A stretch of DNA of 64,000 nt from Dermabacter sp. p3-SID358 (GCF_025147465.1 NZ_JALXOZ010000013.1:4771-68770); one strand, 5' to 3'; numbered from the stretch's first letter, positions 42,739 through 51,949 are shown. The notes: generated by a model from the sequence alone, not told the origin. Program-made: numbers and translations.

Positions 42739-43916
42739 AAGCGCCCCTTTCGGAGAATAAACAGGAGGAAGGCGAGCCCGCCGATGAGCTCAATGATCAC
42801 GGTAACCGCGCCTTGCGCGTCGAAGACGTGGCGCAGGATGAAGTACGCGAGCGTCATGACGTCGTAGCCAATAAGGCACGCAGCAGGAAAGAGGAGACGG
42901 TGGTCGTACGTGTCGGTGAGCTGGTACGTGAGGGCCGCAATGAGGAAGCCAAGGAAGGTCATCGGTCCCACGAGCGAGGTCGTCATCGCCATAAGCACGG
43001 AGACGAGAAGCAGAACGAGGATGGTCGCACGCCTGTGGTGGAGCCCGAGGTTGGTCGCCGTTTCGCGCCCGAGCGCGAGCACGTTGAGGCGGGTTGACGA
43101 CACGTACAAAAGGCCCGCGGTAACGGCGACGATCGGGATCACGAAGGGCAGGTAGTCGAGATCGGCGTTGGAGATGTTGCCGAACATGCGCGAGGTGAGG
43201 ATGTCGAACTCACTGGGGTCGAGTAGGCGCTGCATGAATGTCGAGAGCGAACCGAGACCACCACCGAGAATGATGCCCACGAGGAGCATCACGTGAATGC
43301 TGCCGTTTTTCGAGTTGAGCAGCCAACCATACAGGAGCCCCGCGAACGCGACCATAAGAGCGGCCTGGAGAAAGAATTGGGCAGTGCCCGTGAAGTGGGT
43401 GATGCCCGCGGCGCCGAGGAAGAATACGGCGGCCGTCTGCACGAGCACGTAGAGGGACTCAAAGCCCATGATCGAGGGCGTGATGATGCGGTTTGCAGTC
43501 GCGGTTTGAAAAGCGATGGTCGCAAACGCCTGACATGTCACGACGACTGCGATCACGACGATGGAGCCCGCGCGCATCGAGGCGATACGCCAAAAGCCCT
43601 CGGTTCCGAAGGGGAGTGGGTTGTTCCACGCCATGATGCCGACGGTCGTGAGCGCACCGATCGCGGTGAGAGTGGCGAGGAGAAGGAGGTATCGGGTGCG
43701 TGCGCGGGCCGTGACGAAGGCGCCAGAATGCCGCTCTGGAGCGCACGCGCTCACGCGCGCGGGTCCGACGGTTGCCAACAAATTGGGCAGGCCGCCTTCT
43801 TCGCGGTGTTCCTGTGCTTTCTCGACCTCGCGAATATCGGTCACGGTCGCGAGCGAGGGGTCCTTGAGGGTTGCCGGGCTCGGCCGGAGTTCGGGGGTAG
43901 ACGGTTTATCGGCCAC
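42735..43916 (-). CDS. FecCD-type iron-siderophore permease 2
   Basis: The 393-residue protein has a soluble N-terminus of about 75 residues and about nine to ten membrane segments. FecCD features include TSLVGPMTFLGFLIAALTYQL and the LNVLALGRETATNLGLHHR cytoplasmic coupling loop. It pairs with the permease encoded just upstream. The pronounced hydrophilic N-terminal extension (to about residue 72) is unusual for the family; an internal start is possible but none is clearly better. It overlaps both neighbours. Confidence 0.88.
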   Translation of the reverse strand: MADKPSTPELRPSPATLKDPSLATVTDIREVEKAQEHREEGGLPNLLATVGPARVSACAPERHSGAFVTARARTRYLLLLATLTAIGALTTVGIMAWNNPLPFGTEGFWRIASMRAGSIVVIAVVVTCQAFATIAFQTATANRIITPSIMGFESLYVLVQTAAVFFLGAAGITHFTGTAQFFLQAALMVAFAGLLYGWLLNSKNGSIHVMLLVGIILGGGLGSLSTFMQRLLDPSEFDILTSRMFGNISNADLDYLPFVIPIVAVTAGLLYVSSTRLNVLALGRETATNLGLHHRRATILVLLLVSVLMAMTTSLVGPMTFLGFLIAALTYQLTDTYDHRLLFPAACLIGYDVMTLAYFILRHVFDAQGAVTVIIELIGGLAFLLFILRKGRL

Positions 43917-44916
43917 GGCGGTTCCTCCTCACGACGAGAACGAGGAAGACGGCGGCGCCGACGATGCCGAGGACGACACTGACGGGCATCTCGAACGGCG
44001 CAATGATCGTGCGCGCGATGAGGTCGCAGATGGTCACGACCCAGACGCCAAGAAGCATGACCCACGGAAGATTCGAGCGAAGGTCATCGCCGCGGACCAT
44101 CGACACGATGTTCGGCACGATGAGGCCGAGGAAGGGGAGGCGCCCGACGATTACGGTGACGATGCCGGTTGCGATGGCCACGAGGAAAACTCCAAGGAAG
44201 ACGACTGCGCGATAGTTGAGGCCGACGTTGGTCGCGACGTCCTTGCCTAGGCCTGCAACCGTGAAGCGGTCAGCGACGACAAACGCTGCGATGAGCACGA
44301 GGAGAACGAGGAATAAGAGCTCGTAGCGGCCGCGTACAAGGCCCGTAAAGCTGCCGGTGAACCAGATTCCGAGGTTCTGAAGCATGTCGGTTTCGAGTGC
44401 GATGAAGGTCGTAAAAGAGCCCACGACGGCGCCGAGCATGATGCCGACAATAGGCACGATCAGGGAACTCTTGAGGCTGACGCGCTCAAGAAACGCAAAG
44501 AACACGAGGGTGCCGATAAGGGCGAAAATGATCGCCCCAATCATGCGGGGGACGAGTCCCGCAGTGGGGAAGAGAATCATCACCGCTATGAGGCCGAGGC
44601 TCGCCCACTCCGTTGTGCCCGTCGTGGATGGCTCAACGAACTTGTTCTGTGTGAGCAGCTGCATGATGAGGCCACACATCGCCATCGCGCTCCCGGCAAG
44701 AACGAGGGCGAGCGTGCGCGGGACGCGAGTGATGAGGAAGATGTCCCAACCGCGTTCGCCCCCGGTAATGTCATAAACACCGACGGTGAGGGACAGGGCG
44801 AGCAGCGCAAGGGTGGCGAGACTCGCGAGTGCGAGCGTGATGCGGTTACGGCGGGCACCCGTGAGCGAGGTGCTCACGGGTGCCGCGGTGTTCGTGGAGG
44901 AACGAGGTGTGCTCAT
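43906..44916 (-). CDS. FecCD-type iron-siderophore permease 1
   Basis: The protein is about 336 residues with nine to ten membrane segments and FecCD motifs (GLIMQLLTQNKFVEPSTTGTTEWASLGL in parts, VAGLGKDVATNVGLNYR, GRLPFLGLIVPNIV). I start at ATG 44916; a TTG at 44931 overlaps the previous stop and would add five residues. Permease 1 and permease 2 would form the heterodimeric channel in the membrane. Confidence 0.9.
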   Translation of the reverse strand: MSTPRSSTNTAAPVSTSLTGARRNRITLALASLATLALLALSLTVGVYDITGGERGWDIFLITRVPRTLALVLAGSAMAMCGLIMQLLTQNKFVEPSTTGTTEWASLGLIAVMILFPTAGLVPRMIGAIIFALIGTLVFFAFLERVSLKSSLIVPIVGIMLGAVVGSFTTFIALETDMLQNLGIWFTGSFTGLVRGRYELLFLVLLVLIAAFVVADRFTVAGLGKDVATNVGLNYRAVVFLGVFLVAIATGIVTVIVGRLPFLGLIVPNIVSMVRGDDLRSNLPWVMLLGVWVVTICDLIARTIIAPFEMPVSVVLGIVGAAVFLVLVVRRNRRGR

Positions 44917-44927
44917 AGGGAGCGGGA

Positions 44928-45950
44928 TCAACTCTTTTTCGCCTCGAGCGCCTTCGCGAAGGTCTCGAGGAACTCGGTGTAGGCCTGGATGTCCTCGGTA
45001 ACGTAGAAGTTTGCCGGCATGTACACAACGTTTCCTTCGGTGATTGCGGTGACGTGCGAGAGAGCTTCGGCTTTGTCAATAAGCTCTGCGGCAGGCTTGT
45101 AGCCTTCCTCATCGGCGGCAACGGCCGCGTCGCGGTCCATGACGATGATCCAGTCCGGATTCGCCGAAGCGATCGCCTCGAGAGACACGTCGTCGCCTTT
45201 GTGGTCACCGGTGCCTTCAACCTCGAGCGCTGGTGTGAGGCCCAGAACGGGGAACAGCGGACCCACAGCCCTGCCCGTTTTGGGAGCCGCATAGTTGATC
45301 GTTCCGCCCGAGGTGATGAGCCCCATGACCTTGTCCTCGGAATTATAAGCCGCCTTGACGCGTTCGATCGCTTTCTCGAACGAGGCGATGAGGTCCTTCG
45401 CTTCGGCCTCGTGCCCGAGGGTCTCGCCAAGAAGCGTCATCTGCCTCTTGAGTTCTTCGTCGATCGGCTTGGTCTCGGTGTCGATGTCGGTGTCGACGAG
45501 CGCGGCGTTCGGCACGAGAGCCTTGATGTCGTCATAGTGCTGCGCGTAGCGTTGGCCGTTGAGAACGAGATCGGGATCTGCTGCGACGAACTGCTCGAGG
45601 TTCGGTTCGCGGTGTGATCCTGAATCAAGGATGCTCTCGTCGTTCTTGTAGGAGATGTCCTTCGGCATGAGCTGGCGCGGGGCGACGACGAGGTCGATTC
45701 CCCATGCCTCCAGTGAGCGGAAGATTCGGTTGTCGGTCGCGCCGATGCGCTTCGGTGATGCGGGAACCTCCACTTTGCCGCGCGCATCGGTGACGGTGCG
45801 AGTACCGCCCGCGTCACTTGCGGAGCTAGCACTTTGCTTCTTCGAATCGCCACCACACGAGGCGAGGGCGCCCGTGGAACACGCGGCAAGGGCAAAAAGG
45901 CCGAGCTGTCGGCGCGTCATGGACATCATGAAGTCTCTTTTCTGTGTCAT
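44928..45950 (-). CDS. Iron-siderophore substrate-binding lipoprotein
   Basis: The 340-residue protein has a twin-arginine-like MTRRQLGLFALAA start and a lipobox ending at Cys32 (GALASCGG), so it is probably lipid-anchored outside the membrane. The class III binding-protein fold follows, with VEVPASPKRIGATDNRIFRSLEAWGIDLV early and DPDLVLNGQRYAQHYDDI in the middle, cited in parts. It resembles SstD/YclQ, which bind catecholate siderophores; the ligand is inferred. In-frame ATGs at 45929 and 45926 have AAAGAGA upstream and may be the true start. First gene of the operon, behind an iron box. Confidence 0.9.
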   Translation of the reverse strand: MTQKRDFMMSMTRRQLGLFALAACSTGALASCGGDSKKQSASSASDAGGTRTVTDARGKVEVPASPKRIGATDNRIFRSLEAWGIDLVVAPRQLMPKDISYKNDESILDSGSHREPNLEQFVAADPDLVLNGQRYAQHYDDIKALVPNAALVDTDIDTETKPIDEELKRQMTLLGETLGHEAEAKDLIASFEKAIERVKAAYNSEDKVMGLITSGGTINYAAPKTGRAVGPLFPVLGLTPALEVEGTGDHKGDDVSLEAIASANPDWIIVMDRDAAVAADEEGYKPAAELIDKAEALSHVTAITEGNVVYMPANFYVTEDIQAYTEFLETFAKALEAKKS

Positions 45951-45968
45951 CCCCGGTCGCTCGTCGAC

Positions 45969-46015
45969 TGAGGTAAGGCTGACCTATCCTTACAGACACT
46001 AACCCGATTATGCAA
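45969..46015 (-). promoter_or_regulatory. Iron-regulated promoter with DtxR/IdeR box
   Basis: On the minus strand TTGCAT (46015-46010) and TAAGGA (45992-45987) are exactly 17 bp apart. Immediately downstream TGAGGTAAGGCTGACCTAT (plus strand, 45969-45987) matches the DtxR/IdeR consensus at about 16 of 19 positions and would cover the transcription start. Iron-loaded repressor should therefore shut off the importer when iron is plentiful. Confidence 0.88.
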
Positions 46016-46156
46016 AAAGAGGGTTTCGTAATTGGTGTCGCGTGGCATGTCTGCGCCTTGGTGTGAAAGTGGAGCCGCCTACGAAAGGGCCGCCCCGGCC
46101 CTGTAAGGCCCACCACACGCAGCTGTCTTTCTCTTCCCGTGGTGCTCCTTCCTTGC

Positions 46157-46162
46157 TAGAGT
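46157..46162 (+). promoter_or_regulatory. Probable -10 of the infC operon
   Basis: TAGAGT at 46157-46162 fits the actinobacterial -10 pattern and would start the RNA near 46169, giving a leader of about 158 bases before infC. No good -35 is visible at the right distance, so this rests on the -10 and on the leader hairpin downstream. Confidence 0.35.
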
Positions 46163-46263
46163 GATCGCTTGGAACATTCGCGTTCCCTTACAAGTGGAGC
46201 CCACTCCCACCCGAGCGGCTACGGCTACCGGGTCAGTACAACGTTCGCACCCTGCGCGAACTG

Positions 46264-46290
46264 GGCCTCCGCATGCACGGGGGCCTTTTT
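46264..46290 (+). terminator. Attenuator hairpin in the infC leader
   Basis: GGCCTCC (46264-46270) pairs with GGGGGCC (46279-46285; one G-T wobble) around the loop GCATGCAC and is followed by five T residues (46286-46290). This intrinsic terminator ends 36 bases before the infC start and after the probable promoter, so transcription must read through it. Attenuation of infC-rpmI-rplT by L20 or by IF3 is known in other bacteria. An alternative stem (ACCCG/CGGGT near 46208-46232) lies just upstream. Confidence 0.6.
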
Positions 46291-46326
46291 GATGTTCCAG
46301 GCATTTCTACTGTGTGAGGAGCAGTC

Positions 46327-46914
46327 ATCAGCGAACAGCGAATCAACGGGCAGATCCGCTCGCCCAAGGTCCTTCTCGTGGGCCCCAATGGCGAACAGGT
46401 CGGGGAAGTCCGTATCGAAGACGCGTTGCGTCTTGCAAACGAAGCCGATCTCGACCTTGTCGAGGTTGCTCCGGGCGCGAAGCCGCCGGTCGCACGCCTC
46501 ATGGACTACGGAAAGTTCAAGTACGAAGCGAAGCTCAAAGCTCGCGAGGCGCGCAAGAACCAGGTCAATGCCCAGCAGAAGGAAATTCGCATGGGCCTCA
46601 AAATTGACACGCACGACTACGAGACCAAGAAGCGCAACGTCGAGAAGTTCCTCAACGGTGGCGACAAGGTCAAGGTCATGATTCGATTCCGTGGCCGCGA
46701 GCAGTCGCGGCCCGAGATGGGCATGAAGCTTATGCAGCGCATGGCTGAAGACGTCGCCGAATCAGGCTTCGTTGAATCGCATCCGCGCGTTGATGGCCGC
46801 ACGATGGTCATGGTGCTCGGTCCCCACAAGAAGAAGTCCCAGGCTCGCGCCGAAGCCCGCAAGCGTAAGAGCGACGCGGAAAAGGCCGCAGCGAAGGAAG
46901 CCAGCGCCAAGTAA
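46327..46914 (+). CDS. infC: Translation initiation factor IF-3 (AUC start codon)
   Basis: IF-3 keeps 30S subunits free and rejects wrong start codons. The family begins with ISEPRIN-type sequence, and here [22 protein letters not shown] is encoded from the ATC at 46327. The frame is closed by TGA at 46315 and the first ATG/GTG/TTG codon is the GTG at 46378, too late to keep the N-domain. AGGAG lies five bases before the ATC. The 195-residue protein is then full length, with [18 protein letters not shown] and the C-domain. E. coli infC uses AUU for autoregulation, and I infer the same logic here. Confidence 0.93.
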   Translation: MSEQRINGQIRSPKVLLVGPNGEQVGEVRIEDALRLANEADLDLVEVAPGAKPPVARLMDYGKFKYEAKLKAREARKNQVNAQQKEIRMGLKIDTHDYETKKRNVEKFLNGGDKVKVMIRFRGREQSRPEMGMKLMQRMAEDVAESGFVESHPRVDGRTMVMVLGPHKKKSQARAEARKRKSDAEKAAAKEASAK

Positions 46915-46944
46915 GGCGCGTCAACCAGAAGGAGAACAGGCACT

Positions 46945-47139
46945 ATGCCGAAGAACAAGACGCACTCCGGTGCTAAGAAGCGTATCCGCATCACCGGCTC
47001 CGGCAAGCTGCAGCGCCAGCGCGCAAACGCCTACCACAAGGCGGAGGCCAAGACCTCGCGCCACCAGCGCCGCCTCGCCGGCGTGACCGACGTTGCCAAG
47101 AGCGACGTCAAGAACCTCAAGCGCATGCTTGGCCGCTGA
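46945..47139 (+). CDS. rpmI: 50S ribosomal protein L35
   Basis: The 64-residue basic protein has MPKNKTHSGAKKRIRITGSGK at its start (quoted to residue 20 in effect) and the KSDVKNLKRMLG end of L35. AGAAGGAGAA precedes the ATG. It lies in the standard infC-rpmI-rplT order and shares the control of the infC leader. Confidence 0.97.
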   Translation: MPKNKTHSGAKKRIRITGSGKLQRQRANAYHKAEAKTSRHQRRLAGVTDVAKSDVKNLKRMLGR

Positions 47140-47188
47140 GTATTCAGCATCCACATAAGACTTTTCATTTCGACCAAAGGAGAATCAC

Positions 47189-47569
47189 GTGGCACGCGTG
47201 AAGAGGGCGGTCAACGCCAAGAAGAAGCGCAGAGAGATCCTCGATCAGGCCTCGGGCTACGGTGGCCAGCGCTCGCGCCTTTACCGCAAGGCGAAAGAGC
47301 AGGTGCTCCACTCGGGCACCTACAGCTACCGCGACCGCAAGGTTCGCAAGAGTGACTTCCGTCGCCTCTGGATCCAGCGCATCAACGCCGCGGCTCGCGC
47401 CAACGGCATGACCTACAACCGTTTCATCCAGGGCCTCGGCCTTGCCGGTATTGAGGTCGATCGCCGCATGCTCGCCGAGCTCGCCGTGAACGATTCGGCT
47501 GCTTTCGCGCAGCTCGTGGACATCGCGAAGAACGCCCTCCCGAAGGACGTTAACGCCCCGGCAGCCTGA
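47189..47569 (+). CDS. rplT: 50S ribosomal protein L20
   Basis: The 126-residue basic protein carries the L20 signatures [20 protein letters not shown] (start) and [20 protein letters not shown], plus [12 protein letters not shown]. The start is GTG at 47189 with AAAGGAGAA upstream. L20 is needed for early 50S assembly and in some bacteria represses this operon by binding its leader. Confidence 0.97.
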   Translation: MARVKRAVNAKKKRREILDQASGYGGQRSRLYRKAKEQVLHSGTYSYRDRKVRKSDFRRLWIQRINAAARANGMTYNRFIQGLGLAGIEVDRRMLAELAVNDSAAFAQLVDIAKNALPKDVNAPAA

Positions 47570-47577
47570 TCTGCCCC

Positions 47578-48453
47578 ATGACATATTCTGAGCGCCCGGA
47601 GGGTGCGATACTGACGCCGCGCAGCGCGCGAGTCGTGAGGATCGCCGCCCTTTCCGGGCGCTCAGTGCGTCAGCGCGAGGGGCGCTTTCGCGTTGAAGGC
47701 CCGCAAGCGGTGCGCGCCCTTCTCGAACGCGAGCTTCGCGAAAGCGCTGAGGGCCTATGCGGACACCTTGAGGAGCTCTACCTCACCGACAAGGCAAGAG
47801 CCGCACACCCCGAGCTCGAACAGCTCGCCGAGCGCGCGTGTATACGCCCCCGCACCGTGACGCCCGACGTGATCGAGGCTATGGTCCGCGAGCAAGGACA
47901 TCAGAGTGTCGCGCACCCACAGGGGGTGATCGCGGTCGCAAAAAGCATTGAGAAGGACTGGCGCGATCTGCTCGACGGCCTCGACGGGGGGCCCTGCACC
48001 ATCGTCGTGTGCGAACGTCTCCAGGATCCGGGGAACGCGGGGCTCGTGATGCGCACGGCCGACGCCTCCGGGGCCAACGCCGTGTTCTTTTCTGAAGGAT
48101 CCGCAGACCCGCTCGCCCCCAAGGTCGTGCGGGCGAGCGCCGGAAGTCTCTTTCAGGTGCCGATCGCCCGCAAGGTTCCCATGGAGGAGCTTCTCGGTGA
48201 ACTTCGCGCGCGAGGCATCTCGACAGCGGCGACGAGCCCTCGCGGTACCGAGAGCCTCTTTGCATGGACTCCTCCCACGCGCCTCGCGTGGCTCATGGGA
48301 AACGAAGCGCACGGACTTGACGACGAGACCATCGCCGCCGCCGATTCCCGCGTGGCGATCCCGATCTTCGGAAGTGCAGAATCGCTCAACCTTGCGACCG
48401 CGGCGACCCTGTGCCTCTTCGAATCGGCGCGCACACGAGCGGGTGCGAGGTGA
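47578..48453 (+). CDS. SpoU/TrmH-family RNA 2'-O-methyltransferase
   Basis: The 291-residue protein has an N-terminal substrate-binding domain (about 20-115; REGRFRVEGPQAVRALLE) and a SPOUT domain with VCERLQDPGNAGLVMRTADA, LMGNEAHGL and SLNLATAATLCLFE, the three knot motifs. It probably methylates a ribose in 23S rRNA; the site is not readable. It begins eight bases after rplT, as in many actinobacteria, and its stop overlaps the CopD-CtaG start. Confidence 0.9.
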   Translation: MTYSERPEGAILTPRSARVVRIAALSGRSVRQREGRFRVEGPQAVRALLERELRESAEGLCGHLEELYLTDKARAAHPELEQLAERACIRPRTVTPDVIEAMVREQGHQSVAHPQGVIAVAKSIEKDWRDLLDGLDGGPCTIVVCERLQDPGNAGLVMRTADASGANAVFFSEGSADPLAPKVVRASAGSLFQVPIARKVPMEELLGELRARGISTAATSPRGTESLFAWTPPTRLAWLMGNEAHGLDDETIAAADSRVAIPIFGSAESLNLATAATLCLFESARTRAGAR

Positions 48454-50573
48454 AAGTTCTTTCGCGTACGCTTCTCCCGCTCAGCGCCCTGGTGGTGATT
48501 GCCGGAGGGATCGCTGGCGTTGTTGGGCTTGTAGTGACGGGGGAAGGAAGCGGTCCCCTCGCGAGTAGCTTCGGGACTCTCACGAACAACCTCATCGTCG
48601 TCGTAAAAGTAGGCGAGTATCTTGCCCTTTCCCTCGCGTTCGGTTACGCGCTCACGCTAAGTCTGTTCCAGCCCGGGAGCGGTCGCACGCGAGGGCACAG
48701 GAGTCCGCCGCTCACCGATGAGCAGGACCGCCAAAGGTGCCTTGCCACCCGTTTCACTTTCTCCTACGCGTGTCTCCTCGCCCTTGGCACCTACCTCACG
48801 TATGCGAATGCGCGAGCCTCGTTTTCACCCGCGCAGCTCGGCTATTTCGTGTGGAAAACCGATCTTGGCCGGGCCACGGTGTGGGCGCTCGTTTTTGCTT
48901 TCTTGGCGGCAGGTATCGGCCTGTTCACGAGGCATCTTCGCGGGGCGGGCTGGCTCACCGCGATGCTCGCGCTGAGCGTCGTTGCCCTCGGTTTCCTCGG
49001 CCACGCTGGTAATTCAACCGATCACCTCAACGCTGTGAACGCCATGATCGCTCACCTCCTCGGCGTTCTCACGTGGCTAGGCCCGCTCCTTGTGTTCCTC
49101 GCCGAGGCGCATCGCACCGAGACGGCAACCCTCAAAACTTGGCTCGAACGCTATTCGCCGTGGGCACTTTTTGCGATCCTTGCCCTCGCCTACTCAGGCA
49201 TCATCAACGCTGCGATTCGCCTCGAGACCCCCGCGCAACTCGTGACGACCCGCTACGGGTGGCTGGTTCTCCTCAAGGCCGTGCTGACGGTTGCGATCGC
49301 TGCCTTCGGTTACGTGCAAAGACGCCGGGTTCTCGAACCGCTCGCGCGTGCCCGGGCCGCCGCACAGCGCGGCAGTAAGGCGCAGGGAACCGTCGGAAAT
49401 GAAGACGCCCAAGCGGGCTGCGCCGATCATTGTGCCCACCTCAACCAAGCCTCTCGCGAGGCGTTCCGGCGCCTTGCCAGCCTCGAGGTGCTCATTGCCG
49501 CGGTCGTTATTGGCGCCTCGAGCGCGCTCGGGCGCTCCCAGCCGCCGGTTCCTCAATACGTTCCGCGTGAGGCCTACCGCGTGCTCTCCCTCGTGGGGTA
49601 CGAGCCCCCGCATGGCGAGTACACGCTCCTGAGCCTTGTGACCGTGTGGCAAATGGACTGGATGTTCACCGCAGTCGCCGCGCTTTTCGCGGTGCTCTAC
49701 CTCATGGGGCTGCATCGCTTACGTGTACGCGGCGATGAGTGGCCGCTTTCGCGCACCCTTTTTTGGCTCGCCGGTTGTCTCGCCCTCTTCTGGGTCATGA
49801 GTGGGGGCGCAGCCGCGTTCGGGCGCGTGCGCTTTGACGCCCACATGACCCAGCACATGGCACTCATGGTCATCGTTCCGCCGCTTCTCGTGCTCGGTGC
49901 GCCCGTGACGATGCTCAGCCGTGCAGCGAAACCCCGCACCGACGGTTCTCGTGGAATGCGTGAATGGATTCTCGCGATCCTTCATACACGCTACTCTGCA
50001 GTCGTTTCGAGCCCACCGATCGCGGGCTTCCTCTTTGCGGGTTCGCTCGTACTGTTCTACTTCACGCCCTTTTTCACGTGGGCGATGTTCGAGCACGTTG
50101 GGCACCTGCTCATGACCGTGCACTTCCTGCTCGCGGGCTACCTGTTCGCGTGGGTCATCATTGGCATCGATCCGGCTCAAAAGCCGATCAGCCCCGTGCT
50201 CAAGCTCGTTACGCTCCTCGTCACCCTCACCTTCCACGCCTTCTTCGGTATCGCGGTTGTGAGTGCGACCTGGCTCATTGGCGGGGAGTGGTACACGCTT
50301 CTCAATCTCTTTGAGCGCGCCGAACTCGAACGCCAACAGTTCGCGGGTGGCTCAATCATGTGGGGCATTAGCGAGGTCCCCACGGCGTTCTACGCCCTCA
50401 TTGCGGGGATTCAGTGGTCACGCAGCGAAGAGCGCGCCGCCCGCAACTATGACCGCAAGGCCGAGCGCGATGGCGGAGCGGAACTCGAAAGCTACAACGC
50501 GTACCTGCGCTCCCTCCAACAAGGGGAGGAAACCCAGGCAGGCGCTCAGGAGGCTACCGCTCAGCGGAGGTAG
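48450..50573 (+). CDS. CopD-CtaG fusion: copper transport / cytochrome oxidase assembly membrane protein
   Basis: The 707-residue protein has about fifteen membrane segments. The N-terminal half (about 1-325) is a CopD-like region (HAGNSTDHLNAVNAMIAHLLGVLTWLGPLLVF, cited in parts), and the C-terminal half (about 405-690) is CtaG-like, with HMTQHMALMVIVPPLLVLGAPVTM in parts and conserved histidines. Such fusions occur in actinobacteria and are thought to deliver copper to cytochrome oxidase. The GTG at 48450 overlaps the previous stop; an in-frame start 39 bases upstream lies deep in the neighbour. It overlaps the convergent GH4 gene by 13 bases. Confidence 0.85.
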   Translation: MKVLSRTLLPLSALVVIAGGIAGVVGLVVTGEGSGPLASSFGTLTNNLIVVVKVGEYLALSLAFGYALTLSLFQPGSGRTRGHRSPPLTDEQDRQRCLATRFTFSYACLLALGTYLTYANARASFSPAQLGYFVWKTDLGRATVWALVFAFLAAGIGLFTRHLRGAGWLTAMLALSVVALGFLGHAGNSTDHLNAVNAMIAHLLGVLTWLGPLLVFLAEAHRTETATLKTWLERYSPWALFAILALAYSGIINAAIRLETPAQLVTTRYGWLVLLKAVLTVAIAAFGYVQRRRVLEPLARARAAAQRGSKAQGTVGNEDAQAGCADHCAHLNQASREAFRRLASLEVLIAAVVIGASSALGRSQPPVPQYVPREAYRVLSLVGYEPPHGEYTLLSLVTVWQMDWMFTAVAALFAVLYLMGLHRLRVRGDEWPLSRTLFWLAGCLALFWVMSGGAAAFGRVRFDAHMTQHMALMVIVPPLLVLGAPVTMLSRAAKPRTDGSRGMREWILAILHTRYSAVVSSPPIAGFLFAGSLVLFYFTPFFTWAMFEHVGHLLMTVHFLLAGYLFAWVIIGIDPAQKPISPVLKLVTLLVTLTFHAFFGIAVVSATWLIGGEWYTLLNLFERAELERQQFAGGSIMWGISEVPTAFYALIAGIQWSRSEERAARNYDRKAERDGGAELESYNAYLRSLQQGEETQAGAQEATAQRR

Positions 50574-51949
50574 GCGAGGTCCTCGGGGAAGCTCTCCTTG
50601 GCCTTCGCAAAGAGTTCGCGCGCGACTCCCACCCCGTCCACGAGAGGGTGAGCGAAGAATGCCTCGACCGCGAGGGCCGCGCTTCCTTCACGCGATGCAG
50701 CGATCACGGTTCGCTCAGCGTTCTTGACTTCGGTCACGAGCGCGAGTTCGTGGCCTGAAAGAGGCGTGACGTCAAGCGGAGTGGCGCCGTTCGCGTCGAT
50801 GCGGCAGGGGGCTTCGACGACGGCGTCGTCCGGGAGGGACGGGATGCGCCCCCTGTTTGGCGTGTTGACGATGAGCTCGGTCGTCGCATCGAACGCGAGA
50901 GCCTTCATGACGGCGAGAGCCACGCGGTCGTAGCCGCCCGATTCGATGTCCGCGGCTTCGCGTTCGATGCCGCCCGCGGCTTCGCGATTCGTGGCCATGT
51001 ACGTTTCCTCGCGCTCCTCGCGCGTGCGGTTCCACGCCTCGAACGCCGCGTGCCCATCGAGTGTCGCGGCCTCGCGGTAGAACTCCGCCTGCTGGCTCGC
51101 GAGGAAAATGCCTCGAGTGGCCTCCGCGCGGTCATCGGCGAGCCTCGCTTCGCGCGCGTAGTAATAGTAGTGCAGGTACTCGTTCGGGAGGGCCCCGATG
51201 TGCTGGACCCATGAGGAACCGAAAAGCTTGCCCTCTTCGAAAGATTCGATGAGCTCAGCTCGCTCGAGAACGGTGGGGAGAACGTCGCGACCATCGACGA
51301 GGATGCGGTGCACCCATCCGAGGTGATTGAGGCCAAGGTAGTCGATGTGCACGGGACCGCCGGTCTCGAAAATGCGTGCGCTCATTCCACGTTCGACCTC
51401 CCCGGCTTCCTCGAGAGCGGTGAGGGCGTGGCGAGCGAGGCCCACGGGGGAGTCGCAAATGCCGATCACGCGGTCGCCGAGGATCTCGCTCGAGACTTCC
51501 GTGATGATGCCCGCGGGGTTCGTGAAATTAATGAGGTAGGCGTTTGGGGCTTCATCGCGGATTGCCTCGGCGATTGTGCGCGCCACCGGGATTCCGCGAA
51601 GTGCATAGCTGAGCCCGCCGAAGCCGGTTGTCTCTTGGCCAAGGACCCCGCACGCATGAGCGATGCGTTCGTCCTCGGCACGCCCGTCGGTGCCTCCCAC
51701 GCGGATTGCGCTGAAAACGAAATCGGCGCCTCGCACCGCGTCGCGCAGATCAGTCGCAACGCGAACGTTCGGGGCGTGGGGAACGGATTCGACCATGGCA
51801 CGGACGATGCTCTCCATGGTGCGAAGGCGCTCATGGTTGGAATCCCATAGCGTGAGCGCACGCACTCGCTGTTCGGAGCTGTCCTTGAGGAGCGTGCGCA
51901 CCATGAGGGGGACGCGGAAGCCCCCACCACCGAGCAGCGTAAGTTTCAT
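50561..51949 (-). CDS. Family 4 glycoside hydrolase (6-phospho-beta-glucosidase-like)
   Basis: GH4 enzymes split 6-phospho-glycosides by a redox mechanism that needs NAD and a metal. The 462-residue protein has the NAD-binding start KLTLLGGGGFRVP, NFTNPAGIITEV (142-153), Cys165 in GICDSP and His209 in NHLGWV as metal ligands. AGGAGG precedes the ATG. No PTS gene is nearby to supply a phosphorylated substrate. It is divergent from a PfkB kinase gene, which may supply or use the sugar phosphate. Confidence 0.88.
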   Translation of the reverse strand: MKLTLLGGGGFRVPLMVRTLLKDSSEQRVRALTLWDSNHERLRTMESIVRAMVESVPHAPNVRVATDLRDAVRGADFVFSAIRVGGTDGRAEDERIAHACGVLGQETTGFGGLSYALRGIPVARTIAEAIRDEAPNAYLINFTNPAGIITEVSSEILGDRVIGICDSPVGLARHALTALEEAGEVERGMSARIFETGGPVHIDYLGLNHLGWVHRILVDGRDVLPTVLERAELIESFEEGKLFGSSWVQHIGALPNEYLHYYYYAREARLADDRAEATRGIFLASQQAEFYREAATLDGHAAFEAWNRTREEREETYMATNREAAGGIEREAADIESGGYDRVALAVMKALAFDATTELIVNTPNRGRIPSLPDDAVVEAPCRIDANGATPLDVTPLSGHELALVTEVKNAERTVIAASREGSAALAVEAFFAHPLVDGVGVARELFAKAKESFPEDLAYLR

